From contig OZ176053.1 in NCBI GenBank assembly GCA_964247055.1, forward strand, positions 14,074,001 to 14,138,000: DNA of 64,000 bases, given 5' to 3'. Shown here one piece after another: positions 1-15,558 of this stretch (positions are counted from its first letter, which is position 1; every line of letters starts with the position of its first letter). Under the pieces are notes generated by a model. The model was given only the letters and a program-made list of their open reading frames with translations, was not told the DNA's origin and made no database searches. Source of the DNA: Paragordius varius (lineage: Eukaryota > Nematomorpha). The position numbers and the translations under genes are program-made.

Positions 1-2596
1 ATAGTCCGATCCCCAAAATATTTGGGGTGATGATGGAACTACCATAGGGCTACCCAAAAAAAATTATGGCGACATCACCTGATCAAATTTGGATTTTAGG
101 TAGCCATTTTTATTTTTAAAATCGTATAAAATAAATTTTTTAAATATTTAAAAAATTCAAAAAAATTACATTTATACTCCGATCTCGACAATATTTGGGG
201 TGATGATGGAATTACCATAGGGCTACCCAAAAAAAATTATGGTGACATCACCTGATCAGATTTGGATTTTAGGTAGCCATTTTTATTTTTAATATCGTAT
301 AAAATAAATTTTTTAAATATTTAAAAAATTCATAAAAATTACATTTATACTCCGATCTCGACAATATTTGGGGTGATGATGGAACTAGCATAGGGCTACC
401 CAAAAAAAATTATGGTGACATAACCTGATCAAATTTGGATTTTAGGTAGCCATTTTTATTTTTAAAATCGTATAAAATAAATTTTTTAAATATTTAAAAA
501 ATTCATAAAAATTACATTTATACTCCGATCTCGACAATATTTGGGGTGATGATGGAACTAGCATAGGGCTACCCAAAAAAAATTATGGTGACATAACCTG
601 ATCAAATTTGGATTTTAGGTAGCCATTTTTATTTTTAAAATCGTATAAAATAAATTTTTTAAATATTTAAAAAATTCATAAAAATTACATTTATACTCCG
701 ATCTCGAAAATATTTGGGGTGATGATGGAATTACCATAGGGCTACCCAAAAAAAATTATGGTGACATAACCTGATCAAATTTGGATTTTAGGTAGCCATT
801 TTTATTTTTAAAATCGTATAAAATAAATTTTTTAAATATTTAAAAAATTCATAAAAATTACATTTATACTCCGATCTCGACAATATTTGGGGTGATGATG
901 GAACTAGCATAGGGCTACCCAAAAAAAATTATGGTGACATCACCTGATCAAATTTGGATTTTAGGTAGCCATTTTTATTTTTAAAATCGTATAAAATAAA
1001 TTTTTTAAATATTTAAAAAATTCATAAAAATTACATTTATACTCCGATCTCGAAAATATTTGGGGTGATGATGGAACTACCATAGGGCTACCCAAAAAAA
1101 ATTATGGTGACATCACCTGATCAAATTTGGATTTTAGGTAGCCATTTTTATTTTTAAAATCGTATAAAATAAATTTTTTAAATATTTAAAAAATTCATAA
1201 AAATTACATTTATACTCCGATCTCGAAAATATTTGGGGTGATGATGGAACTACCATAGGGCTACCCAAAAAAATTATGGTGACATCACCTGATCAAATTT
1301 GGATTTTAGGTAGCCATTTTTATTTTTAAAATCGTATAAAATAAATTTTTTAAATATTTAAAAAATTCATAAAAATTACATTTATACTCCGATCTCGACA
1401 ATATTTGGGGTGATGATGGAACTACTAGAGGGCTACCCAAAAAAAATTATGGTCACATCACCTGATCAAATTTGGATTTTAAGTAGCCATTTTTATTTTT
1501 AATATCGTATAAAATAAATTTTTTAAATATTTAAAAAATTCATAAAAATTACATTTATACTCCGATCTCGACAATATTTGGGGTGATGATGGAATTACCT
1601 TAGGACTACCCAAAAAAAATTATGGTGACATCACCTGATCAAATTTGGATTTTAGGTAGCCATTTTTATTTTTAAAATCGTATAAAATAAATTTTTTAAA
1701 TATTAAAAAAATTCATAAAAATTACATTTATACTCCGATCTCGAAAATATCTTAGGTGATGATGGAACTACCATAGGGCTACCCAAAAAAAATTATGGCG
1801 ACATCACCTGATCAGATTTGGATTTTAGGTAGCCATTTTTATTTTTAATATCGTATAAAATAAATTTTTTAAATATTTAAAAAATTCATAAAAATTACAT
1901 TTAAAGTCCGATCTCGAAAATATTTGGGGTGATGATGGAACTACCATAGGGCTACCCAAAAAAAATTATGGCGACATCACCTGATCAAATCTGGATTTTA
2001 GGTAGCCATTTTTATTTTTAAAATCGTATAAAATAAATTTTTTAAATATTTAAAAAATTCAAAAAATTACATTAATACTCCGATCTCGACAATATTTGGG
2101 GTGATGATGGAATTACCATAGGGCTACCCAAAAAAAATTATGGCGACATCACCTGATCAAATCTGGATTTTAGGTAGCCATTTTTATTTTTAAAATCGTA
2201 TAAAATAAATTTTTTAAATATTTAAAAAATTCAAAAAAATTACATTTATACTCCGATCTCGACAATATTTGGGGTGATGATGGAATTACCATAGGGCTAC
2301 CCAAAAAAAATTATGGTGACATCACCTGATCAAATTTGGATTTTAGGTAGCCATTTTTATTTTTAATATCGTATAAAATAAATTTTTTAAATATTTAAAA
2401 AATTCATAAAAATTACATTTATACTCCGATCTCGACAATATTTGGGGTGATGATGGAACTACTAGAGGGCTACCCAAAAAAAATTATGGTCACATCACCT
2501 GATCAAATCTGGATTTTAGGTAGCCATTTTTATTTTTAAAATCGTATAAAATAAATTTTTTAAATATTTAAAAAATTCAAAAAATTACATTTATAC
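1..2596 (+). repeat. Mixed monomers, left end of window
   Basis: Four bases precede the first unit, which starts at 5 and has the AGTCCGATCCCC head. Fourteen further monomers follow. Three of them (starting 351, 524, 870) share the rare GGAACTAGCATAGG. Two (starting 1388 and 2425, 1037 bp or six monomers apart) share GGAACTACTAGAGGG and GGTCACATC. The monomer at about 1734 has ATATCTTAGG in place of ATATTTGGGG. No regular HOR is evident. The array clearly continues to the left. Confidence 0.9.
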
Positions 2597-5500
2597 TCCG
2601 ATCTCGACAATATTTGGGGTGATGATGGAATTACCATAGGGCTACCCAAAAAAAATTATGGTGACATCACCTGATCAAATTTGGATTTTAGGTAGCCATT
2701 TTTATTTTTAAAATCGTATAAAATAAATTTTTTAAATATTTAAAAAATTCAAAAAAATTACATTTATACTCCGATCTCGACAATATTTGGGGTGATGATG
2801 GAATTACCATAGGGCTACCCAAAAAAAATTATGGTGACATCACCTGATCAGATTTGGATTTTAGGTAGCCATTTTTATTTTTAATATCGTATAAAATAAA
2901 TTTTTTAAATATTTAAAAAATTCATAAAAATTACATTTAAAGTCCGATCTCGAAAATATTTGGGGTGATGATGGAACTACCATAGGGCTACCCAAAAAAA
3001 ATTATGGCGACATCACCTGATCAAATCTGGATTTTAGGTAGCCATTTTTATTTTTAAAATCGTATAAAATAAATTTTTTAAATATTTAAAAAATTCAAAA
3101 AATTACATTAATACTCCGATCTCGACAATATTTGGGGTGATGATGGAATTACCATAGGGCTACCCAAAAAAAATTATGGCGACATCACCTGATCAAATCT
3201 GGATTTTAGGTAGCCATTTTTATTTTTAAAATCGTATAAAATAAATTTTTTAAATATTTAAAAAATTCAAAAAAATTACATTTATACTCCGATCTCGACA
3301 ATATTTGGGGTGATGATGGAATTACCTTAGGGCTACCCAAAAAAAATTATGGTGACATCACCTGATCAAATTTGGATTTTAAGTAGCCATTTTTATTTTT
3401 AATATCGTATAAAATAAATTTTTTAAATATTTAAAAAATTCATAAAAATTACATTTATACTCCGATCTCGACAATATTTGGGGTGATGATGGAACTACCA
3501 TAGGGCTACCCAAAAAAATTATAGTGACATCACCTGATCAAATTTGGATTTTAGGTAGCCATTTTTATTTTTAAAATCGTATAAAATAAATTTTTTAAAT
3601 ATTTAAAAAATTCATAAAAATTACATTTATACTCCGATCTCGAAAATATTTGGGGTGATGTTGGAACTACCATAGGGCTACCCAAAAAAAATAATAATGA
3701 CATCACCTGATCAAATTTGGATTTTAGGTAGCCATTTTTATTTTTAAAATCGTATAAAATAAATTTTTTAAATATTTAAAAAATTCAAAAAAATTACATT
3801 TATACTCCGATCTCGACAATATTTGGGGTGATGATGGAATTACCTTAGGGCTACCCAAAAAAAATTATGGTGACATCACCTGATCAAATTTGGATTTTAA
3901 GTAGCCATTTTTATTTTTAATATCGTATAAAATAAATTTTTTAAATATTTAAAAAATTCATAAAAATTACATTTATACTCCGATCTCGACAATATTTGGG
4001 GTGATGAAGGAACTACCATAGAGCTACCCAAAAAAAATTATGGTGACATAACCTGATCAAATTTGGATTTTAGGTAGCCATTTTTATTTTTAAAATCGTA
4101 TAAAATAAATTTTTTAAATATTTAAAAACTTCATAAAAATTACATTTATAGTCCGATCCCCAAAATATTTGGGGTGATGATGGAACTACCATAGGGCTAC
4201 CCAAAAAAAATTATGGCGACATCACCTGATCAAATTTGGATTTTAGGTAGCCATTTTTATTTTTAAAATCGTATAAAATAAATTTTTTAAATATTTAAAA
4301 AATTCATAAAAATTACATTTAAAGTCCGATCTCGAAAATATTTGGGGTGATGATGGAACTACCATAGGGCTACCCAAAAAAAATTATGGCGACATCACCT
4401 GATCAAATCTGGATTTTAGGTAGCCATTTTTATTTTTAAAATCGTATAAAATAAATTTTTTAAATATTTAAAAAATTCAAAAAATTACATTTATACTCCG
4501 ATCTCGACAATATTTGGGGTGATGATGGAATTACCATAGGGCTACCCAAAAAAAATTATGGCGACATCACCTGATCAAATCTGGATTTTAGGTAGCCATT
4601 TTTATTTTTAAAATCGTATAAAATAAATTTTTTAAATATTTAAAAAATTCAAAAAAATTACATTTATACTCCGATCTCGACAATATTTGGGGTGATGATG
4701 GAATTACCTTAGGGCTACCCAAAAAAAATTATGGTGACATCACCTGATCAAATTTGGATTTTAAGTAGCCATTTTTATTTTTAATATCGTATAAAATAAA
4801 TTTTTTAAATATTTAAAAAATTCATAAAAATTACATTTAAAGTCCGATCTCGAAAATATTTGGGGTGATGATGGAACTACCATAGGGCTACCCAAAAAAA
4901 ATTATGGCGACATCACCTGATCAAATCTGGATTTTAGGTAGCCATTTTTATTTTTAAAATCGTATAAAATAAATTTTTTAAATATTTAAAAAATTCAAAA
5001 AATTACATTTATACTCCGATATCGACAATATTTGGGGTGATGATGGAATTACCTTAGGGCTACCCAAAAAAAATTATGGTGACATCACCTGATCAAATTT
5101 GGATTTTAAGTAGCCATTTTTATTTTTAATATCGTATAAAATAAATTTTTTAAATATTTAAAAAATTCATAAAAATTACATTTATACTCCGATCTCGACA
5201 ATATTTGGGGTGATGATGGAACTACCATAGGGCTACCCAAAAAAATTATAGTGACATCACCTGATCAAATTTGGATTTTAGGTAGCCATTTTTATTTTTA
5301 AAATCGTATAAAATAAATTTTTTAAATATTTAAAAAATTCATAAAAATTACATTTATACTCCGATCTCGAAAATATTTGGGGTGATGATGGAACTACCAT
5401 AGGGCTACCCAAAAAAAATAATAATGACATCACCTGATCAAATTTGGATTTTAGGTAGCCATTTTTATTTTTAAAATCGTATAAAATAAATTTTTTAAAT

Positions 5501-8119
5501 ATTTAAAAAATTCATAAAAATTACATTTATACTCCGATCTAGTAAAAAATTTGGGGTGATGATGGAACTACCATAGGCTACCCAAAAAAATTATGGTGAC
5601 ATCACCTGATCAAATTTGGATTTTAGGTAGCCATTTTTATTTTTAAAATCGTATAAAATAAACTTTTTAAATATTTAAAAAATTCATAAAAATTATATTT
5701 ATACTCCGATCTCGAAAATATTTGGGGTGATGATGGAACTACCATAGAGCTACCCAAAAAAAATTATGGTGACATAACCTGATCAAATTTGGATTTTAGG
5801 TAGCCATTTTTATTTTTAAAATCGTATAAAATAAATTTTTTAAATATTTAAAAACTTCATAAAAATTACATTTATAGTCCGATCCCCAAAATATTTGGGG
5901 TGATGATGGAATTACCTTAGGGCTACCCAAAAAAAATTATGGTGACATCACCTGATCAAATTTGGATTTTAAGTAGCCATTTTTATTTTTAAAATCGTAT
6001 AAAATAAATTTTTTAAATATTTAAAAACTTCATAAAAATTACATTTATAGTCCGATCCCCAAAATATTTGGGGTGATGATGGAACTACCATAGGCTACCC
6101 AAAAAAATTATGGTGACATCACCTGATCAAATTTGGATATTAGGTAGCCATTTTTATTTTTAAAATCGTATAAAATAAACTTTTTAAATATTTAAAAAAT
6201 TCATAAAAATTATATTTATACTCCGATCTCGAAAAAATTTGGGGTGATGATGGAACTACCATAGAGCTACCCAAAAAAAATTATGGTGACATAACCTGAT
6301 CAAATTTGGATTTTAGGTAGCCATTTTTATTTTTAAAATCGTATAAAATAAATTTTTTAAATATTTAAAAACTTCATAAAAATTACATTTATAGTCCGAT
6401 CCCCAAAATATTTGGGGTGATGATGGAATTACCTTAGGGCTACCCAAAAAAAATTATGGTGACATCACCTGATCAAATTTGGATTTTAAGTAGCCATTTT
6501 TATTTTTAATATCGTATAAAATAAATTTTTTAAATATTTAAAAAATTCATAAAAATTACATTTATACTCCGATCTCGAAAATATTTGGGGTGATGATGGA
6601 ACTACCATAGGGCTACCCAAAAAAATTATAGTGACATCACCTGATCAAATTTGGATTTTAGGTAGCCATTTTTATTTTTAAAATCGTATAAAATAAATTT
6701 TTTAAATATTTAAAAAATTCATAAAAATTACATTTATACTCCGATCTCGAAAATTTTGGGGTGATGATGGAACTACCATAGGGCTACCCAAAAAAAATAA
6801 TAATGACATCACCTGATCAAATTTGGATTTTAGGTAGCCATTTTTATTTTTAAAATCGTATAAAATAAATTTTTTAAATATTTAAAAAATTCATAAAAAT
6901 TACATTTATACTCCGATCTAGTAAAAAATTTGGGGTGATGATGGAACTACCATAGGCTACCCAAAAAAATTATGGTGACATCACCTGATCAAATTTGGAT
7001 TTTAGGTAGCCATTTTTATTTTTAAAATCGTATAAAATAAACTTTTTAAATATTTAAAAAATTCATAAAAATTATATTTATACTCCGATCTCGACAATAT
7101 TTGGGGTGATGATGGAATTACCATAGGGCTACCCAAAAAAAATTATGGCGACATCACCTGATCAAATCTGGATTTTAGGTAGCCATTTTTATTTTTAAAA
7201 TCGTATAAAATAAATTTTTTAAATATTTAAAAAATTCAAAAAAATTACATTTATACTCCGATCTCGACAATATTTGGGGTGATGATGGAATTACCTTAGG
7301 GCTACCCAAAAAAAATTATGGTGACATCACCTGATCAAATTTGGATTTTAAGTAGCCATTTTTATTTTTAATATCGTATAAAATAAATTTTTTAAATATT
7401 TAAAAAATTCATAAAAATTACATTTATACTCCGATCTCGACAATATTTGGGGTGATGATGGAACTACCATAGGGCTACCCAAAAAAATTATAGTGACATC
7501 ACCTGATCAAATTTAGATTTTAGGTAGCCATTTTTATTTTTAAAATCGTATAAAATAAATTTTTTAAATATTTAAAAAATTCATAAAAAATACATTTATA
7601 CTCCGATCTCGAAAATATTTGGGGTGATGATGGAACTACCATGGGGCTACCCAAAAAAAATAATAATGACATCACCTGATCAAATTTGGATTTTAGGTAG
7701 CCATTTTTATTTTTAGAATCGTATAAAATAAATTTTTTAAATATTTAAAAACTTCATAAAAATTACATTTATAGTCCGATCCCCAAAATATTTGGGGTGA
7801 TGATGGAACTACCATAGGGCTACCCAAAAAAAATTATGGCGACATCACCTGATCAAATTTGGATTTTAGGTAGCCATTTTTATTTTTAAAATCGTATAAA
7901 ATAAATTTTTTAAATATTTAAAAAATTCATAAAAATTACATTTAAAGTCCGATCTCGAAAATATTTGGGGTGATGATGGAACTACCATAGGGCTACCCAA
8001 AAAAAATTATGGCGACATCACCTGATCAAATCTGGATTTTAGGTAGCCATTTTTATTTTTAAAATCGTATAAAATAAATTTTTTAAATATTTAAAAAATT
8101 CAAAAAATTACATTTATAC
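2597..8119 (+). repeat. Superblock copy 1 (about 32 monomers)
   Basis: The order of monomer subtypes in this stretch recurs at 8980-15021. Matching sub-blocks are 2597-3805 with 8980-10188 (seven monomers), 3806-5877 with 11570-13295 (the second lacks two monomers), and 6222-8119 with 13123-15021 (eleven monomers). Rare markers shared in the same places include CATTAATACTCC (about 3110 and 9493), GATGAAGG (about 4006 and 11768) and AAATTTAGATT (about 7512 and 14414). Four AGTCCGATCTCG-headed monomers preceded by CATTTAA (2942, 4324, 4842, 7948) and several AGTCCGATCCCC-headed monomers mark the block. Confidence 0.85.
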
Positions 8120-8979
8120 TCCGATCTCGACAATATTTGGGGTGATGATGGAACTACCATAGGCTACCCAAAAAAATTATGGTGACATCGCCTGATCAAA
8201 TTTGGATTTTAGGTAGCCATTTTTATTTTTAAAATCGTATAAAATAAACTTTTTAAATATTTAAAAAATTCATAAAAATTATATTTATACTCCGATCTCG
8301 AAAATATTTGGGGTGATGATGGAACTACCATAGGCTACCCAAAAAAATTATGGTGACATCGCCTGATCAAATTTGGATTTTAGGTAGCCATTTTTATTTT
8401 TAAAATCGTATAAAATAAACTTTTTAAATATTTAAAAAATTCATAAAAATTATATTTATACTCCGATCTCGAAAATATTTGGGGTGATGATGGAACTACC
8501 ATAGAGCTACCCAAAAAAAATTATGGTGACATAACCTGATCAAATTTGGATTTTAGGTAGCCATTTTTATTTTTAAAATCGTATAAAATAAATTTTTTAA
8601 ATATTTAAAAACTTCATAAAAATTACATTTATAGTCCGATCCCCAAAATATTTGGGGTGATGATGGAACTACCATAGGGCTACCCAAAAAAAATTATGGC
8701 GACATCACCTGATCAAATTTGGATTTTAGGTAGCCATTTTTATTTTTAAAATCGTATAAAATAAATTTTTTAAATATTTAAAAAATTCATAAAAATTACA
8801 TTTATACTCCGATCTCGAAAATATTTGGGGTGATGATGGAACTACCATAGGGCTACCCAAAAAAAATTATGGCGACATCACCTGATCAAATTTGGATTTT
8901 AGGTAGCCATTTTTATTTTTAAAATCGTATAAAATAAATTTTTTAAATATTTAAAAAATTCAAAAAATTACATTTATAC
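8120..8979 (+). repeat. Five-monomer spacer between superblock copies
   Basis: Two adjacent, nearly identical monomers (starting 8120 and about 8291) carry CCATAGGCTACCC with one G lost, GGTGACATCGCC and a TTATATTT tail. They are followed by the ATAGAGCTACC monomer, an AGTCCGATCCCC monomer and a GGCGACATC monomer. This group has no counterpart at the same place within superblock copy 1. Confidence 0.8.
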
Positions 8980-11900
8980 TCCGATCTCGACAATATTTGG
9001 GGTGATGATGGAATTACCATAGGGCTACCCAAAAAAAATTATGGTGACATCACCTGATCAAATTTGGATTTTAGGTAGCCATTTTTATTTTTAAAATCGT
9101 ATAAAATAAATTTTTTAAATATTTAAAAAATTCAAAAAAATTACATTTATACTCCGATCTCGACAATATTTGGGGTGATGATGGAATTACCATAGGGCTA
9201 CCCAAAAAAAATTATGGTGACATCACCTGATCAGATTTGGATTTTAGGTAGCCATTTTTATTTTTAATATCGTATAAAATAAATTTTTTAAATATTTAAA
9301 AAATTCATAAAAATTACATTTAAAGTCCGATCTCGAAAATATTTGGGGTGATGATGGAACTACCATAGGGCTACCCAAAAAAAATTATGGCGACATCACC
9401 TGATCAAATCTGGATTTTAGGTAGCCATTTTTATTTTTAAAATCGTATAAAATAAATTTTTTAAATATTTAAAAAATTCAAAAAATTACATTAATACTCC
9501 GATCTCGACAATATTTGGGGTGATGATGGAATTACCATAGGGCTACCCAAAAAAAATTATGGCGACATCACCTGATCAAATCTGGATTTTATTTAGCCAT
9601 TTTTATTTTTAAAATCGTATAAAATAAATTTTTTAAATATTTAAAAAATTCAAAAAAATTACATTTATACTCCGATCTCGACAATATTTGGGGTGATGAT
9701 GGAATTACCTTAGGGCTACCCAAAAAAAATTATGGTGACATCACCTGATCAAATTTGGATTTTAAGTAGCCATTTTTATTTTTAATATCGTATAAAATAA
9801 ATTTTTTAAATATTTAAAAAATTCATAAAAATTACATTTATACTCCGATCTCGACAATATTTGGGGTGATGATGGAACTACCATAGGGCTACCCAAAAAA
9901 ATTATAGTGACATCACCTGATCAAATTTGGATTTTAGGTAGCCATTTTTATTTTTAAAATCGTATAAAATAAATTTTTTAAATATTTAAAAAATTCATAA
10001 AAATTACATTTATACTCCGATCTCGAAAATATTTGGGGTGATGATGGAACTACCATAGGGCTACCCAAAAAAAATAATAATGACATCACCTGATCAAATT
10101 TGGATTTTAGGTAGCCATTTTTATTTTTAAAATCGTATAAAATAAATTTTTTAAATATTTAAAAAATTCATAAAAATTACATTTATACTCCGATCTAGTA
10201 AAAAATTTGGGGTGATGATGGAACTACCATAGGCTACCCAAAAAAATTATGGTGACATCACCTGATCAAATTTGGATTTTAGGTAGCCATTTTTATTTTT
10301 AAAATCGTATAAAATAAACTTTTTAAATATTTAAAAAATTCATAAAAATTATATTTATACTCCGATCTCGAAAATATTTGGGGTGATGATGGAACTACCA
10401 TAGAGCTACCCAAAAAAAATTATGGTGACATAACCTGATCAAATTTGGATTTTAGGTAGCCATTTTTATTTTTAAAATCGTATAAAATAAATTTTTTAAA
10501 TATTTAAAAACTTCATAAAAATTACATTTATAGTCCGATCCCCAAAATATTTGGGGTGATGATGGAACTACCATAGGGCTACCCAAAAAAAATTATGGCG
10601 ACATCACCTGATCAAATTTGGATTTTAGGTAGCCATTTTTATTTTTAAAATCGTATAAAATAAATTTTTTTAATATTTAAAAAATTCATAAAAATTACAT
10701 TTAAAGTCCGATCTCGAAAATATTTGGGGTGATGATGGAACTACCATAGGGCTACCCAAAAAAAATTATGGCGACATCACCTGATCAAATCTGGATTTTA
10801 GGTAGCCATTTTTATTTTTAAAATCGTATAAAATAAATTTTTTAAATATTTAAAAAATTCAAAAAATTACATTTATACTCTGATCTCGACAATATTTGGG
10901 GTGATGATGGAATTACCATAGGGCTACCCAAAAAAAATTATGGCGACATCACCTGATCAAATCTGGATTTTAGGTAGCCATTTTTATTTTTAAAATCGTA
11001 TAAAATAAATTTTTTAAATATTTAAAAAATTCAAAAAAATTACATTTATACTCCGATCTCGACAATATTTGGGGTGATGATGGAATTACCTTAGGGCTAC
11101 CCAAAAAAAATTATGGTGACATCACCTGATCAAATTTGGATTTTAAGTAGCCATTTTTATTTTTAATATCGTATAAAATAAATTTTTTAAATATTTAAAA
11201 AATTCATAAAAATTACATTTATACTCCGATCTCGACAATATTTGGGGTGATGATGGAACTACCATAGGGCTACCCAAAAAAAATTATGGCGACATCACCT
11301 GATCAAATCTGGATTTTAGGTAGCCATTTTTATTTTTAAAATCGTATAAAATAAATTTTTTAAATATTTAAAAAATTCAAAAAATTACATTTATACTCCG
11401 ATCTCGACAATATTTGGGGTGATGATGGAATTACCATAGGGCTACCCAAAAAAAATTATGGCGACATCACCTGATAAAATCTGGATTTTAGGTAGCCATT
11501 TTTATTTTTAAAATCGTATAAAATAAATTTTTTAAATATTTAAAAAATTCAAAAAAATTACATTTATACTCCGATCTCGACAATATTTGGGGTGATGATG
11601 GAATTACCTTAGGGCTACCCAAAAAAAATTATGGTGACATCACCTGATCAAATTTGGATTTTAAGTAGCCATTTTTATTTTTAATATCGTATAAAATAAA
11701 TTTTTTAAATATTTAAAAAATTCATAAAAATTACATTTATACTCCGATCTCGACAATATTTGGGGTGATGAAGGAACTACCATAGAGCTACCCAAAAAAA
11801 ATTATGGTGACATAACCTGATCAAATTTGGATTTTAGGTAGCCATTTTTATTTTTAAAATCGTATAAAATAAATTTTTTAAATATTTAAAAACTTCATAA

Positions 11901-14900
11901 AAATTACATTTATAGTCCGATCCCCAAAATATTTGGGGTGATGATGGAACTACCATAGGGCTACCCAAAAAAAATTATGGCGACATCACCTGATCAAATT
12001 TGGATTTTAGGTAGCCATTTTTATTTTTAAAATCGTATAAAATAAATTTTTTAAATATTTAAAAAATTCATAAAAATTACATTTAAAGTCCGATCTCGAA
12101 AATATTTGGGGTGATGATGGAACTACCATAGGGCTACCCAAAAAAAATTATGGCGACATCACCTGATCAAATCTGGATTTTAGGTAGCCATTTTTATTTT
12201 TAAAATCGTATAAAATAAATTTTTTAAATATTTAAAAAATTCAAAAAATTACATTTATACTCCGATCTCGACAATATTTGGGGTGATGATGGAATTACCT
12301 TAGGGCTACCCAAAAAAAATTATGGTGACATCACCTGATCAAATTTGGATTTTAAGTAGCCATTTTTATTTTTAATATCGTATAAAATAAATTTTTTAAA
12401 TATTTAAAAAATTCATAAAAATTACATTTAAAGTCCGATCTCGAAAATATTTGGGGTGATGATGGAACTACCATAGGGCTACCCAAAAAAAATTATGGCG
12501 ACATCACCTGATCAAATCTGGATTTTAGGTAGCCATTTTTATTTTTAAAATCGTATAAAATAAATTTTTTAAATATTTAAAAAATTCAAAAAATTACATT
12601 TATACTCCGATCTCGACAATATTTGGGGTGATGATGGAATTACCTTAGGGCTACCCAAAAAAAATTATGGTGACATCACCTGATCAAATTTGGATTTTAA
12701 GTAGCCATTTTTATTTTTAATATCGTATAAAATAAATTTTTTAAATATTTAAAAAATTCATAAAAATTACATTTATACTCCGATCTCGACAATATTTGGG
12801 GTGATGATGGAACTACCATAGATCTACCCAAAAAAATTATAGTGACATCACCTGATCAAATTTGGATTTTAGGTAGCCATTTTTATTTTTAAAATCGTAT
12901 AAAATAAATTTTTTAAATATTTAAAAAATTCATAAAAATTACATTTATACTCCGATCTAGTAAAAAATTTGGGGTGATGATGGAACTACCATAGGCTACC
13001 CAAAAAAATTATGGTGACATCACCTGATCAAATTTGGATTTTAGGTAGCCATTTTTATTTTTAAAATCGTATAAAATAAACTTTTTAAATATTTAAAAAA
13101 TTCATAAAAATTATATTTATACTCCGATCTCGAAAATATTTGGGGTGATGATGGAACTACCATAGAGCTACCCAAAAAAAATTATGGTGACATAACCTGA
13201 TCAAATTTGGATTTTAGGTAGCCATTTTTATTTTTAAAATCGTATAAAATAAATTTTTTAAATATTTAAAAACTTCATAAAAATTACATTTATAGTCCGA
13301 TCCCCAAAATATTTGGGGTGATGATGGAATTACCTTAGGGCTACCCAAAAAAAATTATGGTGACATCACCTGATCAAATTTGGATTTTAAGTAGCCATTT
13401 TTATTTTTAATATCGTATAAAATAAATTTTTTAAATATTTAAAAAATTCATAAAAATTACATTTATACTCCGATCTCGACAATATTTGGGGTGATGATGG
13501 AACTACCATAGGGCTACCCAAAAAAATTATAGTGACATCACCTGATCAAATTTGGATTTTAGGTAGCCATTTTTATTTTTAAAATCGTATAAAATAAATT
13601 TTTTAAATATTTAAAAAATTCATAAAAATTACATTTATACTCCGATCTCGAAAATATTTGGGGTGATGATGGAACTACCATAGGGCTACCCAAAAAAAAT
13701 AATAATGACATCACCTGATCAAATTTGGATTTTAGGTAGCCATTTTTATTTTTAAAATCGTATAAAATAAATTTTTTAAATATTTAAAAAATTCATAAAA
13801 ATTACATTTATACTCCGATCTAGTAAAAAATTTGGGGTGATGATGGAACTACCATAGGCTACCCAAAAAAATTATGGTGACATCACCTGATCAAATTTGG
13901 ATTTTAGGTAGCCATTTTTATTTTTAAAATCGTATAAAATAAACTTTTTAAATATTTAAAAAATTCATAAAAATTATATTTATACTCCGATCTCGACAAT
14001 ATTTGGGGTGATGATGGAATTACCATAGGGCTACCCAAAAAAAATTATGGCGACATCACCTGATCAAATCTGGATTTTAGGTAGCCATTTTTATTTTTAA
14101 AATCGTATAAAATAAATTTTGTAAATATTTAAAAAATTCAAAAAAATTACATTTATACTCCGATCTCGACAATATTTGGGGTGATGATGGAATTACCTTA
14201 GGGCTACCCAAAAAAAATTATGGTGACATCACCTGATCAAATTTGGATTTTAAGTAGCCATTTTTATTTTTAATATCGTATAAAATAAATTTTTTAAATA
14301 TTTAAAAAATTCATAAAAATTACATTTATACTCCGATCTCGACAATATTTGGGGTGATGATGGAACTACCATAGGGCTACCCAAAAAAATTATAGTGACA
14401 TCACCTGATCAAATTTAGATTTTAGGTAGCCATTTTTATTTTTAAAATCGTATAAAATAAATTTTTTAAATATTTAAAAAATTCATAAAAAATACATTTA
14501 TACTCCGATCTCGAAAATATTTGGGGTGATGATGGAACTACCATAGGGCTACCCAAAAAAAATAATAATGACATCACCTGATCAAATTTGGATTTTAGGT
14601 AGCCATTTTTATTTTTAAAATCGTATAAAATAAATTTTTTAAATATTTAAAAACTTCATAAAAATTACATTTATAGTCCGATCCCCAAAATATTTGGGGT
14701 GATGATGGAACTACCATAGGGCTACCCAAAAAAAATTATGGCGACATCACCTGATCAAATTTGGATTTTAGGTAGCCATTTTTATTTTTAAAATCGTATA
14801 AAATAAATTTTTTAAATATTTAAAAAATTCATAAAAATTACATTTAAAGTCCGATCTCGAAAATATTTGGGGTGATGATGGAACTACCATAGGGCTACCC

Positions 14901-15021
14901 AAAAAAAATTATGGCGACATCACCTGATCAAATCTGGATTTTAGGTAGCCATTTTTATTTTTAAAATCGTATAAAATAAATTTTTTAAATATTTAAAAAA
15001 TTCAAAAAATTACATTTATTC
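8980..15021 (+). repeat. Superblock copy 2 (about 35 monomers)
   Basis: This is the second copy of the 2597-8119 block, displaced by 6383 bp at its left end and about 6902 bp at its right end because a few monomers were gained or lost. The last eleven monomers match 6222-8119 almost base for base, including AAATTTAGATT followed by CATAAAAAATACATTT. Copy-specific changes include TTTATTTAGCC near 9590, CTGATAAAATCTGG near 11472 and TTTTGTAAATAT near 14118. Confidence 0.85.
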
Positions 15022-15558
15022 TCCGATCTCGACAATATTTGGGTTGATGATGGAACTACCATAGGGCTACCCAAAAAAATAATAATGACATCACCTGATC
15101 AAATTTGGATTTTAGGTAGCCATTTTTATTTTTAAAATCGTATAAAATAAATTTTTTAAATATTTAAAAAATTCATAAAAATTACATTTATACTCCGATC
15201 TCGAAAATATTTGGGGTGATGATGGAACTACCATAGGCTACCCAAAAAAATTATGGTGACATCGCCTGATCAAATTTGGATTTTAGGTAGCCATTTTTAT
15301 TTTTAAAATCGTATAAAATAAACTTTTTAAATATTTAAAAAATTCATAAAAATTATATTTATACTCCGATCCCCAAAATATTTGGGGTGATGATGGAACT
15401 ACCATAGGGCTACCCAAAAAAAATTATGGCGACATCACCTGATCAAATTTGGATTTTAGGTAGCCATTTTTATTTTTAAAATCGTATAAAATAAATTTTT
15501 TAAATATTTAAAAAATTCATAAAAATTACATTTATACTCCGATCTCGACAATATTTGG

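Noticed and set aside
5-30. CCCCAAAA in AGTCCGATCCCCAAAA monomers as a ciliate-type telomere repeat
   Set aside because: It is a single unit inside the monomer, never in tandem. It forms a short dyad with the following TTTGGGG and is explained by a substitution in the head.
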